DNA from: Henriciella sp045287255
GTDB taxonomy: Bacteria; Pseudomonadota; Alphaproteobacteria; Caulobacterales; Hyphomonadaceae
Reading direction: 5' to 3'
DNA length: 64,000 nt
Assembly: GCF_045287255.1 (NCBI RefSeq)
Contig: NZ_CP137142.1
Span: 2,418,001 to 2,482,000, forward strand
Shown piece by piece: positions 44,520 to 52,708 of this stretch. The notes under the pieces were generated by a model, which worked only from the letters and a program-made list of their open reading frames with translations, was not told the origin of the DNA and ran no database searches. How positions within the stretch are numbered: the stretch's first letter is position 1; the number at the start of each line of letters is the position of its first letter. The translations under genes and the position numbers were made by a program.

Positions 44520-45560
44520 TTAGCGCAGGGCAAACTCAAGCGCTTCTTCAGCCGAGGTTTCAATATCAGGAGCAACCCCCTGCCCTTCGATCCGGCCATG
44601 CGCAGTGGAATAATAGTCGGCAATCGGCAAGGACAGGATCAAGCCGCCAGGCACATCAAACATTTTTTGCGACAGCATTTGCCCCGCCGTGCGCTCCCCA
44701 ATCAATGTAGCACGACCAGACGCCTTGAACGCGTCCGCTGCCATCTCCGCCGCGCTCGCCGTGCGCTGACTTGTCAGGACATAGATCGGCCCAGTGTAAG
44801 GCTCAGCCCGCGGTGAAAACTGAATTCGCGTCAGCGCGTCATTGGCCGCATCTTCCCAGAAAGAGCGGATCGACCAACCAGTCCATGGCTCAACCGCTTG
44901 AATATCTTCCAGAACCGGAACCCGGTCGAACTGCGCATTCCATGGCTGGCTCACAAAGCCGCCAGCATCAAACGATTCTGTAATCGCATTCTCAATCAGC
45001 GGGACAACCGCAAAGGCCCCACCACCATTCTGACGCAAGTCAATGATCAGCTTTTCAGCGCCCCGCTCCCGAATGGTTGCGTAATGGGCATCAATTGCTT
45101 CAATCGTGTCCTGTCCCATCATGGTGTTGACGGTCAGGATGGCCGCATTGCCCCGCCACTCCAGAGATGTTGCCTCCTCACCAACGCGCATCTGATCCAG
45201 AAAGGCAGCAGTGTCTGCGGCATTGCTGCGCGCAACCCGTAACGTAACATGGGAGAAAGGCCCATCAGCCCATAAGGCTTTGAAACCATCAATGAAGGCT
45301 TCCTGATTTTCGGCGCCTGCAGCAAGGGCCAGCGTATCTGCCTCGATCTTGCGATAGGTATCACTGTCCAGCTCGCCGGGATTATAGTGATATTGGCGCA
45401 TCAGCGCATTGATGGCTTTTGCTGTCTCAATCAATGGGACGGCTTGAACCTCTTGGTCCTGAATGGCTGGCTCAGCCTCAGCGATGGGCTGGATAGCCGA
45501 CTGGCAGGCAACAAATACAGTTAGGGAAGCGGAGACCGCGATCAAAGTTTTGATCCGCAT
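44520..45560 (-). CDS. S41-family peptidase-like lipoprotein
   Basis: 346 residues with a lipoprotein signal (LTVFVACQS, Cys19). The S41 (C-terminal processing peptidase) core is recognisable: strand and loop KLIIDLRQNGGGAFAVV, the nucleophile region LTSQRTASAAEMAADAFKAS (probable catalytic Ser in TASAAE), and GERTAGQMLSQKMF, where the family has its lysine or equivalent. No PDZ domain is obvious; a helical N-terminal domain (about 40-140) replaces it, as in tricorn-core/retinoid-binding-like S41 proteins. Twin dyad sequences lie right upstream. Confidence 0.85.
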   Translation of the reverse strand: MRIKTLIAVSASLTVFVACQSAIQPIAEAEPAIQDQEVQAVPLIETAKAINALMRQYHYNPGELDSDTYRKIEADTLALAAGAENQEAFIDGFKALWADGPFSHVTLRVARSNAADTAAFLDQMRVGEEATSLEWRGNAAILTVNTMMGQDTIEAIDAHYATIRERGAEKLIIDLRQNGGGAFAVVPLIENAITESFDAGGFVSQPWNAQFDRVPVLEDIQAVEPWTGWSIRSFWEDAANDALTRIQFSPRAEPYTGPIYVLTSQRTASAAEMAADAFKASGRATLIGERTAGQMLSQKMFDVPGGLILSLPIADYYSTAHGRIEGQGVAPDIETSAEEALEFALR

Positions 45561-45573
45561 AGGGACAATCCTT

Positions 45574-45607
45574 ATTGTTTTACAATGTTGATTTATTGTT
45601 TTTCAAT
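45574..45607. promoter_or_regulatory. Twin dyad sites upstream of the S41 peptidase gene
   Basis: ATTGTTTTACAAT (45574-45586) and ATTGTTTTTCAAT (45595-45607) differ at one base, are each near-palindromes (ATTG-N5-CAAT), and lie exactly 21 bp apart, two helical turns. They end 14 bases before the leftward S41 start codon and 150 bases before the rightward GST-like gene. This is the layout expected of a cooperative repressor operator. The regulator is unknown. Confidence 0.55.
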
Positions 45608-45757
45608 AATTCATTGTCTTCTAATAAGCAACCCCGTTTGCGTGCCCTATGTCGCAAGTCGCAAAAGGCTGAAGCCAGCACACACAGCCCCAATTCCCCG
45701 CTTGGCATTCGGCCCGCTCTGGATTACTTGTTCGCGCGACGTTCAAGGATGTATGAA

Positions 45758-46750
45758 ATGACCGCTTATCGCCTGTTTGGGGCTGAAACTTCCCCGTATT
45801 CCGTCAAAGTGCGCTCTTTCTTGCGCTATAAAGGCGTGGAATTCGAATGGATTGGCCGCTCTAAGGCGACTGAGGAAGCCTTTCAGGCTGAAGCGCGGGT
45901 ACCGACTGTGCCGCTGCTGCTCTCACCCAGCCGCCCCCCCAATCAGGATTCGACCAGCATCATCACAACGCTGGAAGCAGATCATGCCGAACCCTCCGCT
46001 GTGCCGGACGATGCGGCTTGTGCAGCGCTTGCCCTGCTCCTCGAAGACTATGCCGACGAGTGGTTGAACAAGCTGATGTTCTTCAATCGCTGGGGCCAGA
46101 AACCAGACCGTGAACAGGCTGGCGACCGCACAATGGCGCAACTGCTTGATGGCGACTTGCCACGTGCGAAGAAGAAAACACGCGACCAGATCGTCAAGCG
46201 GATGCGCGAACGCCTGCCGCTTGTTGGCATCGAAAAGAAGAATGAGAAGGTTCTGAAGCCAAGCTTTGAGCGCTTCTTCACCCTGCTCAATGCTCATCTG
46301 GAGCAATCGCTATTCCTGTTCGGTGGTCGCCCGTCTGCGGCTGATTTTGCGATGGCAGGACAAGTCGCGCAGCTCCTGATGGATCCGACACCTGCCGAGT
46401 GGCTCCGCTCACGTGCCCCATTCGTGGTGGCGTGGAGCGAGTTCATGGAAGCGCCGAAAGCTGGCGGGCCGTTCAAACCACTCGCTGAACTGGAAGAGAC
46501 ACTCGCCCCACTCTTCACTGAGGAAGTTGCGCTAACCTATATGCCATGGGCGCGCGCCAATATGGACGCAACCGAGCGCGGCGATGAGCGCGTTGGCCTG
46601 CAGATTGACGGCGTTGCCTATGAGCAAATCACCCAGCACTATGCCGCGCGCGCCTACAAGTCCGTGGTTAAGGCCGTGGACAAAGCCAAAGACGCTGAAG
46701 GGCTCGACGCTTTCCTCGACAAGGTCGGCGCAAAACCGCATTTGGGATAA
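45758..46750 (+). CDS. Glutathione S-transferase-family protein
   Basis: 330 residues from the ATG that follows AAGGATG; in-frame codons further upstream are not conserved-looking. The N-terminal thioredoxin-like domain (about 1-80) has YRLFGAETSPYSVKVRSFLR and VPTVPLLL with the cis-proline. SPYS may provide a Ser/Cys-type active-site position. The helical C-terminal domain has the GST hydrophobic-core motif GGRPSAADFAMAGQVAQL. About 80 extra residues follow, beyond standard GST length. Substrate unknown. Confidence 0.85.
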   Translation: MTAYRLFGAETSPYSVKVRSFLRYKGVEFEWIGRSKATEEAFQAEARVPTVPLLLSPSRPPNQDSTSIITTLEADHAEPSAVPDDAACAALALLLEDYADEWLNKLMFFNRWGQKPDREQAGDRTMAQLLDGDLPRAKKKTRDQIVKRMRERLPLVGIEKKNEKVLKPSFERFFTLLNAHLEQSLFLFGGRPSAADFAMAGQVAQLLMDPTPAEWLRSRAPFVVAWSEFMEAPKAGGPFKPLAELEETLAPLFTEEVALTYMPWARANMDATERGDERVGLQIDGVAYEQITQHYAARAYKSVVKAVDKAKDAEGLDAFLDKVGAKPHLG

Positions 46751-46769
46751 GACTACTTTTGGCGGGACC

Positions 46770-47702
46770 TTACTCCCGCCAGATGATCTCACTGTCGGAA
46801 TAGCCCTGAAAATAGAGGGCTGCGGTCAGGTCTGTAACATTGATCGCAGCATCGCTAGCCGCTGCAACGACCGGTTTAGCATGTACGGCGAGTCCGAGAC
46901 CCGCGGCTTCAATCATTGCGAGGTCATTGGCCCCGTCCCCCATCGCCAGCGCATCGCGGCGTGAGAGGCTTGCTGCTTCGGCAAACTCATCAAGCGCGGA
47001 GAGTTTCGCCTCACGCCCAAGGATAGGCCGTCCAACATCTCCGGTTAGCGATGCACCATTATCCATAAGCGTGTTGCCGCGATGAGCTTCAAACCCGGCG
47101 GCCTCAGCAACGCGCGAGGTGAAATAGGTGAACCCACCAGAGACGAGCACACATGTCGCGCCATGCGCTGCCATGGTCGCTGTCAGCGTCTTTGCCCCAG
47201 GCATCAGGCTGATCCGCTCCGCATAGCATTGCGACAGGGCCTCCAGCGACAGGCCTTTCAGCTTGCCAACCCGCTCAGTCAGTGCGCCTTCAAAGTCCAG
47301 CTCACCCGCCATGGCCCGCGCTGTGATCGCGGCAATTTCATCCTTCAGGCCCGCATAGGCCGCCAACTCGTCCAGACATTCCTGACGGATAATCGTGGAA
47401 TCCATATCCGAGATCAAAAGCCGCTTACGCCGATACGCTGCCGGGATAAGCGCGACATCGGCCTCGCCTTCAAAGGCGGCTTCGAGTTTTGCTCGCAACC
47501 GTCCCACCTCTTGCGCTGGAATATCAAGATCAAGCTCAACCGCCGCCCAGCGCTCATCATTGCCCAGAAGGCGCGCGTGTCGCTTCAAGGATAGCCCAGC
47601 ATCAGCAATGGCTGCCTGCAAGCGCTGACCCAAAACCATGAAACCCATGGAGACCGGGGCGACCCCGATCACGACATACTCAGTGTACGTTTTTTCAGTC
47701 AT
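46770..47702 (-). CDS. serB: Phosphoserine phosphatase SerB
   Basis: 310 residues. SerB catalyses the last step of serine synthesis. An N-terminal regulatory-type domain (about 1-90) precedes the HAD domain. Motif I is DMDST (D99, D101), with QECLDELA next. Motif II is LVSGGFTYF, followed by a motif III lysine region. Motif IV is GDGANDLAMIEAA. The gene is divergent from miaA, with start regions about 45 bases apart. That divergence is known from other alphaproteobacteria. Confidence 0.96.
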   Translation of the reverse strand: MTEKTYTEYVVIGVAPVSMGFMVLGQRLQAAIADAGLSLKRHARLLGNDERWAAVELDLDIPAQEVGRLRAKLEAAFEGEADVALIPAAYRRKRLLISDMDSTIIRQECLDELAAYAGLKDEIAAITARAMAGELDFEGALTERVGKLKGLSLEALSQCYAERISLMPGAKTLTATMAAHGATCVLVSGGFTYFTSRVAEAAGFEAHRGNTLMDNGASLTGDVGRPILGREAKLSALDEFAEAASLSRRDALAMGDGANDLAMIEAAGLGLAVHAKPVVAAASDAAINVTDLTAALYFQGYSDSEIIWRE

Positions 47703-47746
47703 TGCTGCTTCCGGCCTTTACCCTTGGCGGCGTCCTTCCTACCACT

Positions 47747-48685
47747 ATGGAAATGACACCTGCGATCCTGATACATGGCCCAACCGCGAGCGGAAAGACT
47801 GCCCTTTCAGTCGCGTTGGCACAGCGCCTGAATGGCGAGGTCGTAAACGCAGATTCCATGCAGGTCTATGCCGACCTTCGCATCATCTCAGCGCGGCCAA
47901 CCGAAACCGAGATGCAAGGCGCACCGCATCATCTATTCGGTCATATTCCCGGCTCGGATCGCTATTCAACCGGACGCTGGCTGGAGGATGCGCGCAAGAT
48001 TATTGCCGACATAGAACGGCGCGGAAAAACGCCAATCATTATTGGCGGGACGGGACTCTATCATCTCGCTTTGACGGATGGCTTATCTGAAATCCCCCCT
48101 GTGCCGGAGGATGTCCGCTCTGAAGTCTTTGCCTTGCAACGCAGCGAAGGCGCATCGGGGCTGTACCAGCGGCTCATGAAGCATGATCCAGATATCGCAA
48201 AAAAGCTTGGCCCGACCGACCGCCAGCGGCTTGGTCGCGCGCTTGAGGTGTTTCTGGCAACCGGGCAATCCATCTCGACCTTTCAGGGTAATAAGTCCCG
48301 CCCGGTCCTGTCTCCCAAACGCTGGCTTGGCCTTGCCCTGACCCCGCCGCGTGCCCGGCTTTACGCCCGGATTGATCGCCGGTTTGAGGGCATGTTGATG
48401 GAAGGGGCGATGGAAGAAGCGCGCGGCCTTCTGGCTCAGGACCTGCCGGCCGACTTGCCCGTGATGAAAGCCCACGGCGTGCCCGGCCTGATCGCTTACC
48501 TCAAGGGTGAAATGAGCGCCGAAGCCGCCGCAGAGAATGCCAAGCGCGACACCAGACGCTACGCCAAGCGCCAATTCACGTGGATCGGGCGCCAGCTGCC
48601 ATTCTGGCCACGCATTCCCAGCATGTCGCTCGACGACCGTATGCGGGTAATTCTTTCCCTTTATAGGGAGGTTGACGGGGCTTAA
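47747..48685 (+). CDS. miaA: tRNA dimethylallyltransferase MiaA
   Basis: About 312 residues; the start may be this ATG or one two codons later. MiaA adds the dimethylallyl group to A37 of tRNAs reading UNN codons. P-loop HGPTASGKTALS is at the N-terminus, followed by NADSMQVYADLRIISARPTE and the DxxxxG-type IIIGGTGLYHLAL. The C-terminal part has RLYARIDRRFEGMLMEGAME and KRDTRRYAKRQFTW. It ends 43 bases before the ilvB leader peptide. Confidence 0.96.
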   Translation: MEMTPAILIHGPTASGKTALSVALAQRLNGEVVNADSMQVYADLRIISARPTETEMQGAPHHLFGHIPGSDRYSTGRWLEDARKIIADIERRGKTPIIIGGTGLYHLALTDGLSEIPPVPEDVRSEVFALQRSEGASGLYQRLMKHDPDIAKKLGPTDRQRLGRALEVFLATGQSISTFQGNKSRPVLSPKRWLGLALTPPRARLYARIDRRFEGMLMEGAMEEARGLLAQDLPADLPVMKAHGVPGLIAYLKGEMSAEAAAENAKRDTRRYAKRQFTWIGRQLPFWPRIPSMSLDDRMRVILSLYREVDGA

Positions 48686-48728
48686 AGGGTAAGTTATGCC
48701 TCGATCAACTTTTGGGAGGAAACGCTTC

Positions 48729-48770
48729 ATGCGTCCAACAGTCGTACTCGTTATTAGGCACCTGCGCTGA
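48729..48770 (+). CDS. ilvB leader peptide (attenuation)
   Basis: 13 codons, MRPTVVLVIRHLR, then TGA. A strong ribosome site GGGAGGA (48714-48720) lies 8 bases before the ATG. Five consecutive codons are Val-Val-Leu-Val-Ile (48741-48755), the control amino acids of branched-chain biosynthesis. It is followed by a long hairpin and a T-run terminator before ilvB. This is the classical layout of ribosome-mediated attenuation; starvation for valine, leucine or isoleucine would stall the ribosome here. Confidence 0.9.
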   Translation: MRPTVVLVIRHLR

Positions 48771-48796
48771 CGTTCCCAGACGTCAGTCGCAGGTGC
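48758..48796 (+). promoter_or_regulatory. Leader hairpin overlapping the end of the ilvB leader peptide
   Basis: GCACCTGCG-CTGACGT (48758-48773) pairs with ACGTCAG-T-CGCAGGTGC (48780-48796), a stem of about 16 bp with one bulge. Its left arm contains the last codons and stop of the leader peptide, so a translating ribosome would disrupt it. Its place fits the 1:2 (pause) structure of an attenuator. I could not prove a competing 2:3 antiterminator by eye. Confidence 0.75.
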
Positions 48797-48803
48797 TTGT
48801 AAC

Positions 48804-48831
48804 AAGGGTCTCCAATCAGGGGCCCTTTTTT
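48804..48831 (+). terminator. Attenuator terminator before ilvB
   Basis: AAGGGTCTC pairs with GGGGCCCTT (two G-T pairs) and is followed by a run of T to 48831. It lies 44 bases upstream of the ilvB start and 33 bases after the leader stop codon. Confidence 0.85.
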
Positions 48832-48874
48832 CTTGTCTAAACCTGAACTGAAAGCCCCATTGAGGATACCGAAA

Positions 48875-50647
48875 ATGGATACCCAGACAAAACCTGAAGC
48901 CAAAACACAAATCCGCCAGATGACCGGTGCGGAACTCGTGATTACTGCGCTCAAGGAACAGGGTGTGGAACTTATGTTCGGATATCCCGGCGGGGCCGTC
49001 CTTCCAATCTATGATGCACTGTTCAGCGAACCATCGATCCAGCATGTTCTGGTGCGCCATGAACAGGGCGCTGGCCATGCCGCCGAAGGCTATGCGCGCT
49101 CAACAGGGAAACCCGGTGTTGCGCTGGTCACCTCCGGTCCGGGAGCCACTAATATGGTCACCCCGATTGCCGATGCGATGATGGACTCGATCCCGATGGT
49201 CGTGATCACAGGACAGGTTCCGACCCACCTGATCGGAACCGACGCATTTCAGGAATGTGATACGGTTGGCATCACCCGCTGCTGCGCCAAGCACAATTAT
49301 CTCGTGACCGATGTCAACGACCTCGCGCGCACCATTCATGAGGCATTCCTGATCGCCACAACTGGTCGCCCCGGACCTGTTGTTATCGACATTCCAAAAG
49401 ACATTCAGTTCGCGACCGGCCCCTATATCGGCAAGGAAGGGGTTCGGAAGGCCACCTATAAGCCGCAAACGACGCCGCACCCGCAGGCAATCAAGGAAGC
49501 CATTGCTCTGATGAAAAAGGCGCGTCGCCCTGTTTTCTATACAGGCGGCGGGGTCATCAATTCCGGCCCTGAAGCCAGCAAAGCCCTGCGGGACTTGCAA
49601 GCCGCGACAGGTTTCCCGGTGACCTCAACCCTGATGGGCCTTGGCGCCTTCCCGGCGAGCCACCCAGACTGGCTCGGCATGCTGGGCATGCACGGCGCTT
49701 ATGAAGCCAACAATGCCATGCATGATTGTGACCTGATGATCTGTGTCGGCGCGCGCTTTGATGACCGCGTGACAGGCCGGATCGATGCTTTCTCGCCCGG
49801 CTCAAAGAAAATCCATATCGACATTGATCCAAGCTCGATCAACAAGGTGATCCGTGCCGATATTCCAGTTATCGCCGACTGTGGCGAAGCACTGAGTGCG
49901 CTTTTGAAAGCCTGGGGCAAAACGAAACAGCCAGATCTGACTGACTGGAAAGCTCAAATCGACACATGGCGCGACCGTAAATGCTTTGCCTATGAGAGCA
50001 GCGACAGCGAAATCAAACCGCAATACGCGGTTGAGCGCCTGTATGAGCTGACCAAGGATCGCGACACGTATATCTCGACTGAAGTGGGGCAGCACCAGAT
50101 GTGGGCCGCCCAATTCTATCACTTTGAAGAACCCAATCGTTGGATGACCTCCGGCGGCCTCGGCACCATGGGCTATGGCCTGCCCGCTGCTGTCGGCATT
50201 CAGGCCGCTCACCGCGATGCCCTTGTCATCGACATTGCCGGAGAAGCCAGTGTCCAAATGGTGATGCAGGAGCTTTCCACCGCCGTTCAGCACGACCTGC
50301 CGATCAAGATTTTCATCCTGAACAATGAGTGGATGGGTATGGTTCGCCAGTGGCAGGAACTGTTGCATGGTGAACGCTACAGCCACTCCTATTCCGAAAG
50401 CCTACCCGATTTCGTCAAACTGGCGGACGCTTATGGCGGCAAAGGCATTGTCTGTGATGACCCGAAAGAGCTGGATGCCAAGATCATGGAAATGATCGAC
50501 TATGATGGCCCGGTCGTGTTTGATTGCCGTGTCACCAAGGCTGAAAACTGTCTGCCAATGATCCCATCAGGCGCTGCCCATAATGAGATGATCCTGTCGG
50601 AGATCACCGGCGATGAAATCGACGAAGCCGGGCGTAAACTCGTCTAA
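48875..50647 (+). CDS. ilvB: Acetolactate synthase large subunit
   Basis: 590 residues from the ATG after GAGGATACC; a 14-codon upstream extension overlaps the terminator. The enzyme condenses pyruvate with pyruvate or 2-oxobutyrate, using thiamine diphosphate and FAD. The N-terminal domain has LMFGYPGGAVLPIYDAL and catalytic Glu63 in RHEQGAGHAAEGYAR. The C-terminal ThDP site is DIAGEASVQM...LNNEWMGMVRQWQ; the Asp usual in the GDG/GDAS metal motif is Glu457 here. The regulatory subunit is two genes downstream, an unusual split. Confidence 0.97.
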   Translation: MDTQTKPEAKTQIRQMTGAELVITALKEQGVELMFGYPGGAVLPIYDALFSEPSIQHVLVRHEQGAGHAAEGYARSTGKPGVALVTSGPGATNMVTPIADAMMDSIPMVVITGQVPTHLIGTDAFQECDTVGITRCCAKHNYLVTDVNDLARTIHEAFLIATTGRPGPVVIDIPKDIQFATGPYIGKEGVRKATYKPQTTPHPQAIKEAIALMKKARRPVFYTGGGVINSGPEASKALRDLQAATGFPVTSTLMGLGAFPASHPDWLGMLGMHGAYEANNAMHDCDLMICVGARFDDRVTGRIDAFSPGSKKIHIDIDPSSINKVIRADIPVIADCGEALSALLKAWGKTKQPDLTDWKAQIDTWRDRKCFAYESSDSEIKPQYAVERLYELTKDRDTYISTEVGQHQMWAAQFYHFEEPNRWMTSGGLGTMGYGLPAAVGIQAAHRDALVIDIAGEASVQMVMQELSTAVQHDLPIKIFILNNEWMGMVRQWQELLHGERYSHSYSESLPDFVKLADAYGGKGIVCDDPKELDAKIMEMIDYDGPVVFDCRVTKAENCLPMIPSGAAHNEMILSEITGDEIDEAGRKLV

Positions 50648-50718
50648 TGCAGGCCAGCATCTTCCCCCTGCCCTGCCCTTCTGGCAGAAGACCTCTCGAC
50701 CAGAAGGAGAGCCTTGCC

Positions 50719-51393
50719 ATGGATGCTGCTTTTGCATGGGGCAGAGAGAATGTCGAAGTGATCGTTGCGGTCCTGTCGGCTTTCGTTGCCTTGATCGGGG
50801 CGCTGTTCAGCCGGGCCGAAACCCGCAAGCAGCAAAGCCTGTTGCATGAGAACCTGCGCCATGCCGTCGATGCGCAAAGTCTTGCCTGGGGCAATCAGGC
50901 AATCAACCTGCTTGGGCAGGCCGCCATGTTTGCCCGCACCCGGCAGCACCAGGCCAATGATGGCGCTTTCCTGCAACACCGGATCAACCTGATGCTTGCC
51001 CTCTCCAGCATGGTCGAGCGCGGGCGTCTATTCTTTCCGAATATCGATCCGCAGAGCAAAGGCGCCGAGAAAGAAGGCGCCTATCGCGGTTCTCGCCCGC
51101 CCATCCTCGATGCGGTCATGTTTGCCTATTATGAGATTGAGGCGCTGACCCGGACCAGCGGGCCGACCGCCGAGAACAGCGCCGACTATATTGATGATTG
51201 TCGGCGCTTGCTGGTTTCAGAGCTTCAGGCCCATCTTGATCCGCGCCGCCGCGATACCGTGGTTGGACGCTATGATAATCAACGCGAAACCCATCGCAGT
51301 GAAGCGGTGCAACGCGCCAACACGCTTAAATCCATGCTGAAATCCCGCCGCCCCGGCATCACTCTGGGTGAGCGTTCGGAGACTGTCCAATGA
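50719..51393 (+). CDS. Membrane-anchored protein of unknown function inside the ilv operon
   Basis: 224 residues from an ATG with AAGGAGAG upstream; an in-frame ATG at 50647 lacks one. There is a single N-terminal membrane helix (VEVIVAVLSAFVALIGALF), then a cytoplasmic helical part with SLAWGNQAINLLGQAAMFAR, RGRLFFPN, AYRGSRPPILDAVMFAYYEI and a basic tail. The pattern (W-G-N near the helix, FFPN, AYRG-R-ILD) recurs in conserved hypothetical proteins of alphaproteobacteria that I remember, without a known role. Its stop overlaps the ilvN start (ATGA), so it is truly within the operon. Confidence 0.75.
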   Translation: MDAAFAWGRENVEVIVAVLSAFVALIGALFSRAETRKQQSLLHENLRHAVDAQSLAWGNQAINLLGQAAMFARTRQHQANDGAFLQHRINLMLALSSMVERGRLFFPNIDPQSKGAEKEGAYRGSRPPILDAVMFAYYEIEALTRTSGPTAENSADYIDDCRRLLVSELQAHLDPRRRDTVVGRYDNQRETHRSEAVQRANTLKSMLKSRRPGITLGERSETVQ

Positions 51394-51938
51394 GTGAGAC
51401 TACCCCCGCCAGCGCCTATGACATGAACACCGATACGGGCGAGGAAGAACGCCGGACGCTGGCTGTCATCGTGGACAACGAGCCCGGCGTGCTTGGCCGC
51501 GTTGTCGGCCTGTTTTCTGCCCGCGGCTATAATATTGAAAGCCTGACTGTAGCCGAGGTTGATCGCCGCCGTCATCGCTCGCGCATCACCATCGTCACGC
51601 AAGGCACGCCGCACACGCTGGAACAGATTGAGGCACAACTCTTACGTCTGGTTCCGGTAGCGAGCGTTACCGACATTACCAAGTCCAAGCGCGGCATCGA
51701 GCGCGAACTGGCCCTGATCAAAGTTGCCGGGACAGGTGAGAAACGCGTTGAGGCTCTGCGCATCAGCCAGATTTTCCGGGCCAATGTCATCGACACAGGC
51801 AATGAGAGCTTCATTTTCGAGCTGACCGGGGCAAGCGACAAGATTGACCAATTCTGCGCCCTGATGAAGCCGCTTGGCCTCGTTGAGGTCAGCCGTACCG
51901 GAGTTCTCTCCATCAAGCGTGGAGCCGAAGCCGGATGA
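51390..51938 (+). CDS. ilvN: Acetolactate synthase small (regulatory) subunit
   Basis: 182 residues. It confers valine feedback inhibition and full activity on IlvB. The N-terminal ACT domain is clear (RTLAVIVDNEPGVLGRVVGL, FSARGYNIESLTVAEVDR), followed by a C-terminal domain (RELALIKVAG, FIFELTGASDKIDQFCALMK). Both ends overlap neighbours by four bases (ATGA), so translation is coupled to the membrane-protein gene before it and the glycosyltransferase after it. Confidence 0.96.
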   Translation: MSETTPASAYDMNTDTGEEERRTLAVIVDNEPGVLGRVVGLFSARGYNIESLTVAEVDRRRHRSRITIVTQGTPHTLEQIEAQLLRLVPVASVTDITKSKRGIERELALIKVAGTGEKRVEALRISQIFRANVIDTGNESFIFELTGASDKIDQFCALMKPLGLVEVSRTGVLSIKRGAEAG

Positions 51939-52663
51939 GCCAGTGGGGCCGCCTCCGTTCTATTCTTGATGCCGTGAGTGTCCCGGCAGATGAAGCAGCA
52001 TGGCTGAGCAGCCTGACTGAACCTGACGGCGTACAAGTCGTCTCTTTTGTCAACGCGCATGGCTTTAACATGGCCGCCAAAGACACGGCCTTCGCCCAAG
52101 CGCTCATACAGTCAGACATCCTGCTGCGCGATGGATCAGGCATGAAAGTCCTGATGAAAGCCATGGGGCGCGAGCCCGGCCCGAACCTGAATGGTACTGA
52201 CCTCATCCCGAAGATCATCGCGAAATATGCAGAGGCGAAACAGCCGGTTGCCCTGATGGGAACGGCTAATCCATGGTTAAGCGCGGCCACGGACAAATTG
52301 CGGGACCAAGGCACTACTATCGCACTCAGTGAAGACGGTTTCCAGCCCGAAGACCACTATCTCAATCGCCTGAGGGAAACCCCTGCGCGCCTTGTCGTTC
52401 TCGGCATGGGGATGCCTAAGCAAGAGCAGGTTTCCATGCTGCTGCGTGAGAAGCTGAACGGCCCAATGCTGGTCATCAATGGCGGGGCCATCATCGACTT
52501 TATCGGCGGCAAAGTGACCCGCGCCCCGCACTGGATGCGCAGCCTCGGTATTGAGTGGCTATACCGCCTGATTAAAGAACCCCGCCGTCTGTTCCGGCGC
52601 TATGTGATTGGCAATTTCGCCTTTCTCTGGCGCGTGTTCCGCCTGAAAGCCGGCGCCCAATAA
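51935..52663 (+). CDS. WecG/TagA/CpsF-family glycosyltransferase
   Basis: 242 residues. Members transfer N-acetylmannosamine(-uronate) or related sugars to lipid-linked intermediates. The family core is visible: VVSFVNAHGFNMAAKD, DILLRDGSGMKVLMKAMGR, NGTDLIPKI, VVLGMGMPKQEQV, INGGAIIDFIGGKVTRAPHW and GIEWLYRLIKEPRRLFRRY. The catalytic-type Asp lies in LRDGSG. It has no evident link to amino acid synthesis, yet its ATG overlaps the ilvN stop. No other polysaccharide gene is nearby. Confidence 0.93.
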   Translation: MSQWGRLRSILDAVSVPADEAAWLSSLTEPDGVQVVSFVNAHGFNMAAKDTAFAQALIQSDILLRDGSGMKVLMKAMGREPGPNLNGTDLIPKIIAKYAEAKQPVALMGTANPWLSAATDKLRDQGTTIALSEDGFQPEDHYLNRLRETPARLVVLGMGMPKQEQVSMLLREKLNGPMLVINGGAIIDFIGGKVTRAPHWMRSLGIEWLYRLIKEPRRLFRRYVIGNFAFLWRVFRLKAGAQ

Positions 52664-52708
52664 CCCCGAACCAAACCTTTAAAGAATACGTTCCAAGGAG
52701 CCCCTCCC

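Noticed and set aside
48083..49078. Leftward 331-codon ORF across miaA and the ilvB leader
   Set aside because: It spans the attenuator and opposes two conserved genes; no protein signature.
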